From NCBI GenBank assembly GCA_944383765.1, contig CALWQT010000001.1, positions 62,001-126,000 on the forward strand: a stretch of DNA of 64,000 bases, given 5' to 3'. Every line of letters starts with the position of its first letter. The stretch's first letter is position 1. Below, in pieces: positions 62,071 to 64,000 of this stretch. Made by a program: the position numbers and the translations under genes. The stretch is from an uncultured Lachnospiraceae bacterium. GTDB taxonomy: Bacteria > Bacillota > Clostridia > Lachnospirales > Lachnospiraceae. The notes under the pieces were generated by a model that did not search any database, was not told where the DNA came from, and was given only the letters and a program-made list of their open reading frames with translations.

Positions 62071-63946
62071 ATATGGTAATCCGGTATTTTCTAAGCCAGT
62101 CATTTACCTGGATCATATAAGCCATCATCTGGGGAGCTGCCATCAGCTGTCCATACCATGGCTTTCCATAATCAGACGGGCTTTTCAGGAATCGTTTTAC
62201 CTTTTCAGGATCCAGGAAACGAAGAATGGGAGAAGAAGGGTCAGCCATGATCAGGTTCAGCTGGCGGACCAGCATGGATTCATAAGCCGTATCATAAGTT
62301 TTAGGATAAGGGGATTTTTTCCGGAATAAGATTTCGTCCGGAAGGAGTCCCCGACCTGCTTCTCTGAGGAGTCCTTTTACCATTCCGTTTCTGGCTTTCA
62401 TGTCCCAGGGGACGTTCCAGATATATTCTACCAGCCGGTAATCAGCAAAGGGCACTCTGGCAGCCAGACCGCAGGAACCGCTGTCCCGATCCATACGGTT
62501 TAACAGTGTCTGCATGAACCAGCGGAGGTTCAGATAAGAAAGACGGCGGCGTTTTTGGGCTTCTTCACTTTCACCTTCCAAAAGAGGCGTTTCTTTCACC
62601 GCGGTTTCATAGGTATTGGCTACATATTCTTCCATATCCAGATCGTTGATAACGTCATCTTTCAGGAGTACCTTTCTGGCATTCAGGTCCATGGTCCAGG
62701 GAAAGGTGTCAGCGTTTAAGAATTCCGGTTTATGGAACCATGGATAGCCTCCGAATACTTCATCCGCGCATTCCCCGGTAAGGGCTACCTTATGATTCTC
62801 ACTGACCAGGGAACAGAAGTAAAGGAGTGAGGAGTCCACATCTGCCATATTGGGAAGATCGTGGGCATCTATGGAATGAAAGAGGCCGTCAAATTGCTGC
62901 TTGGAATCACAGGTCAGGATATGGTGGTCCGAGTCCAGATATTCAATCATTATTTTCACATAGGGAGCATCAAGGGAAGGCTGGAAAGCGTTGGCTTTAA
63001 AATGTTTTTCGCTGTCCTGGAAATCAAAGGAGTAGGTGGTCAGCTGCCGGTTTTTCTTTTTCAGTTCCCGGGCACAGATGGCAGATACCAGACTGCTGTC
63101 TACACCGCCTGACAGCAGGGAACATACAGGAACATCGGCTTCCAGCTGGCGTTTGATAGCGTCTTCGATAAGGAAAGCAGTTTTTTCGATGGTCTTTTCA
63201 TAACTGTCTTCATGAGGCAGGCTTTTTAACTGCCAGTAGCGGATTTCTTTGGTGCCTTCCGGAGTGACTTTGAGAAAATGGCCTGGACGGACTTCTCTGA
63301 TGCCCTGAAAGATGCCATTTCCCGGAGTCCTGGCAGGTCCGATGGAAAATACCTGGTTGAGACCGTCTTTATCAAGTTTGGCAGTGATACCTGGGAATTC
63401 AAATAAAGCTTTGATCTCAGAAGCGAATAGGAAATCCTCTCCTGATTTTGTATAGAATAAAGGCTTGATTCCAAGACGGTCCCGGAACAGATACAGGGAA
63501 TTTTCTTTCTGGTCATAAATGGCGATGGAAAATGCGCCGTTTACGTAGTTGATAAAATCAGGCCCGAATGCCAGATATCCGGACAGCAGCAGGCTGGCGC
63601 CGCTGATAGGATTGCCCTGGCCTGTGCTGCCGGGAAAAACAGATTTCAGTTCTTCTTTATTGTAGATTTCTCCGTCCATGACCAGGGCAAAGGAAAAGTC
63701 TCCTTCCCGAAGGAAAGCAGGTTCATGTCCCAGAGAAACACCATGGATATGATCCTGGGATGGTTCCAGCTCGGATGTGGCCAGACGGGTCTGGGACAGG
63801 CCGCAATGGGCGGAGAGATAAGTGCCGGAATCATCAGGACCTCTGTGGCGTAATTTTCGGTTAAAACGTTTTAAGAGATTGTGATAATATTCTTCCCGTT
63901 CCATAAAATTTTTTCCGTAGTGATAAAATCCTCCAATGGCAGACAT
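62069..63946 (-). CDS. Asparagine synthetase homologue with a changed glutaminase site
   Basis: A 625-residue AsnB-type protein. Class II glutamine amidotransferases need Cys as residue 2; here the protein begins MSAIGGF, with AAAGGAGTG upstream of the ATG at 63946 supporting this start. The oxyanion-hole Asn of NGEIYN is also replaced (VMDGEIYN, near 63675). The synthetase half is intact, with the ATP-pyrophosphatase loop LLSGGVDSSLVSA and TGECADEVFGGYPW. It probably aminates aspartate or another carboxylate with free ammonia, or makes another amide; glutamine-dependent activity looks unlikely. The upstream region runs off the window. Confidence 0.88.
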   Translation of the reverse strand: MSAIGGFYHYGKNFMEREEYYHNLLKRFNRKLRHRGPDDSGTYLSAHCGLSQTRLATSELEPSQDHIHGVSLGHEPAFLREGDFSFALVMDGEIYNKEELKSVFPGSTGQGNPISGASLLLSGYLAFGPDFINYVNGAFSIAIYDQKENSLYLFRDRLGIKPLFYTKSGEDFLFASEIKALFEFPGITAKLDKDGLNQVFSIGPARTPGNGIFQGIREVRPGHFLKVTPEGTKEIRYWQLKSLPHEDSYEKTIEKTAFLIEDAIKRQLEADVPVCSLLSGGVDSSLVSAICARELKKKNRQLTTYSFDFQDSEKHFKANAFQPSLDAPYVKIMIEYLDSDHHILTCDSKQQFDGLFHSIDAHDLPNMADVDSSLLYFCSLVSENHKVALTGECADEVFGGYPWFHKPEFLNADTFPWTMDLNARKVLLKDDVINDLDMEEYVANTYETAVKETPLLEGESEEAQKRRRLSYLNLRWFMQTLLNRMDRDSGSCGLAARVPFADYRLVEYIWNVPWDMKARNGMVKGLLREAGRGLLPDEILFRKKSPYPKTYDTAYESMLVRQLNLIMADPSSPILRFLDPEKVKRFLKSPSDYGKPWYGQLMAAPQMMAYMIQVNDWLRKYRITI

Positions 63947-64000
63947 AGAAACACTCCTTTCTAAAAGGAAAACAGCAGTTACAACAGAAAGCAGGCGGTA

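Overview
The window is one contiguous stretch of a chromosome from an anaerobic, endospore-forming, Gram-positive gut-type Firmicute, most probably a Lachnospiraceae relative (Blautia, Ruminococcus gnavus or Dorea-like). The evidence is a complete eight-gene spoIIIA operon, AGGAGG-type ribosome binding sites, rubredoxin, oxygen-sensitive Fe-S proteins, sortase-anchored surface proteins and several secreted proteins with aromatic choline-binding-type wall repeats. Genus assignment is inference. No CRISPR array, insertion sequence, prophage or replication origin was seen.

Layout. 1-10.7 kb: the 3' part of a giant sortase-anchored surface protein, a membrane-tethered family 5 solute-binding protein and a class B sortase, closed by a strong terminator. 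10.9-14.2 kb: an ArsB/CitM-like permease and two secreted wall-repeat proteins. 14.3-19.5 kb: spoIIIAA to spoIIIAH. 19.5-26.7 kb: Asp23/Gls24 protein, htpG with a CIRCE operator and consensus promoter, a flavodoxin-like protein, a 44-residue membrane protein, DegV, a radical SAM protein, galactokinase and rubredoxin. 26.9-30.6 kb: a glucosaminidase and a cohesin-like membrane protein with an acidic tail. 30.7-35.2 kb: GntR regulator, mcsA, mcsB and clpC, a protein quality-control operon in which a GntR regulator holds the place usually held by CtsR. 35.3-37.2 kb: a conserved unknown protein and radA.

37.2-40.9 kb (minus strand): an AT-rich two-gene ABC exporter in which each gene carries a single-base frameshift, then a creatininase-family gene downstream of the riboflavin transporter ribU, which is led by a clear FMN riboswitch, its terminator and a promoter. 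41.0-47.5 kb: an RpiR-regulated operon with an FbpABC/AfuABC-type importer, a TIM-barrel isomerase-like protein and a metallo-beta-lactamase-fold hydrolase, preceded by a perfect palindrome. 47.6-48.4 kb: tRNA-Trp and an HPr-like protein lacking the active-site histidine. 48.5-53 kb: a PD-(D/E)xK/XPD-type helicase fusion, a LysR regulator, a sigma-factor-like protein without region 4, and a histidine phosphatase. 53.2-64 kb: purL, a PepD-type dipeptidase, an Fe-S aldo/keto reductase, a third wall-repeat protein, a LysM-GH18 enzyme and an asparagine synthetase homologue whose glutaminase cysteine is replaced by serine.

Most of the window is ordinary core genome. The parts most worth following up are the adhesin/binding-protein/sortase cassette, the FMN-controlled creatininase gene, the RpiR importer operon with its palindrome, and a group of familiar proteins whose catalytic or functional parts are missing or changed (McsB, HPr-like, sigma-like, AsnB-like). 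All family assignments come from reading motifs; no database search was run.
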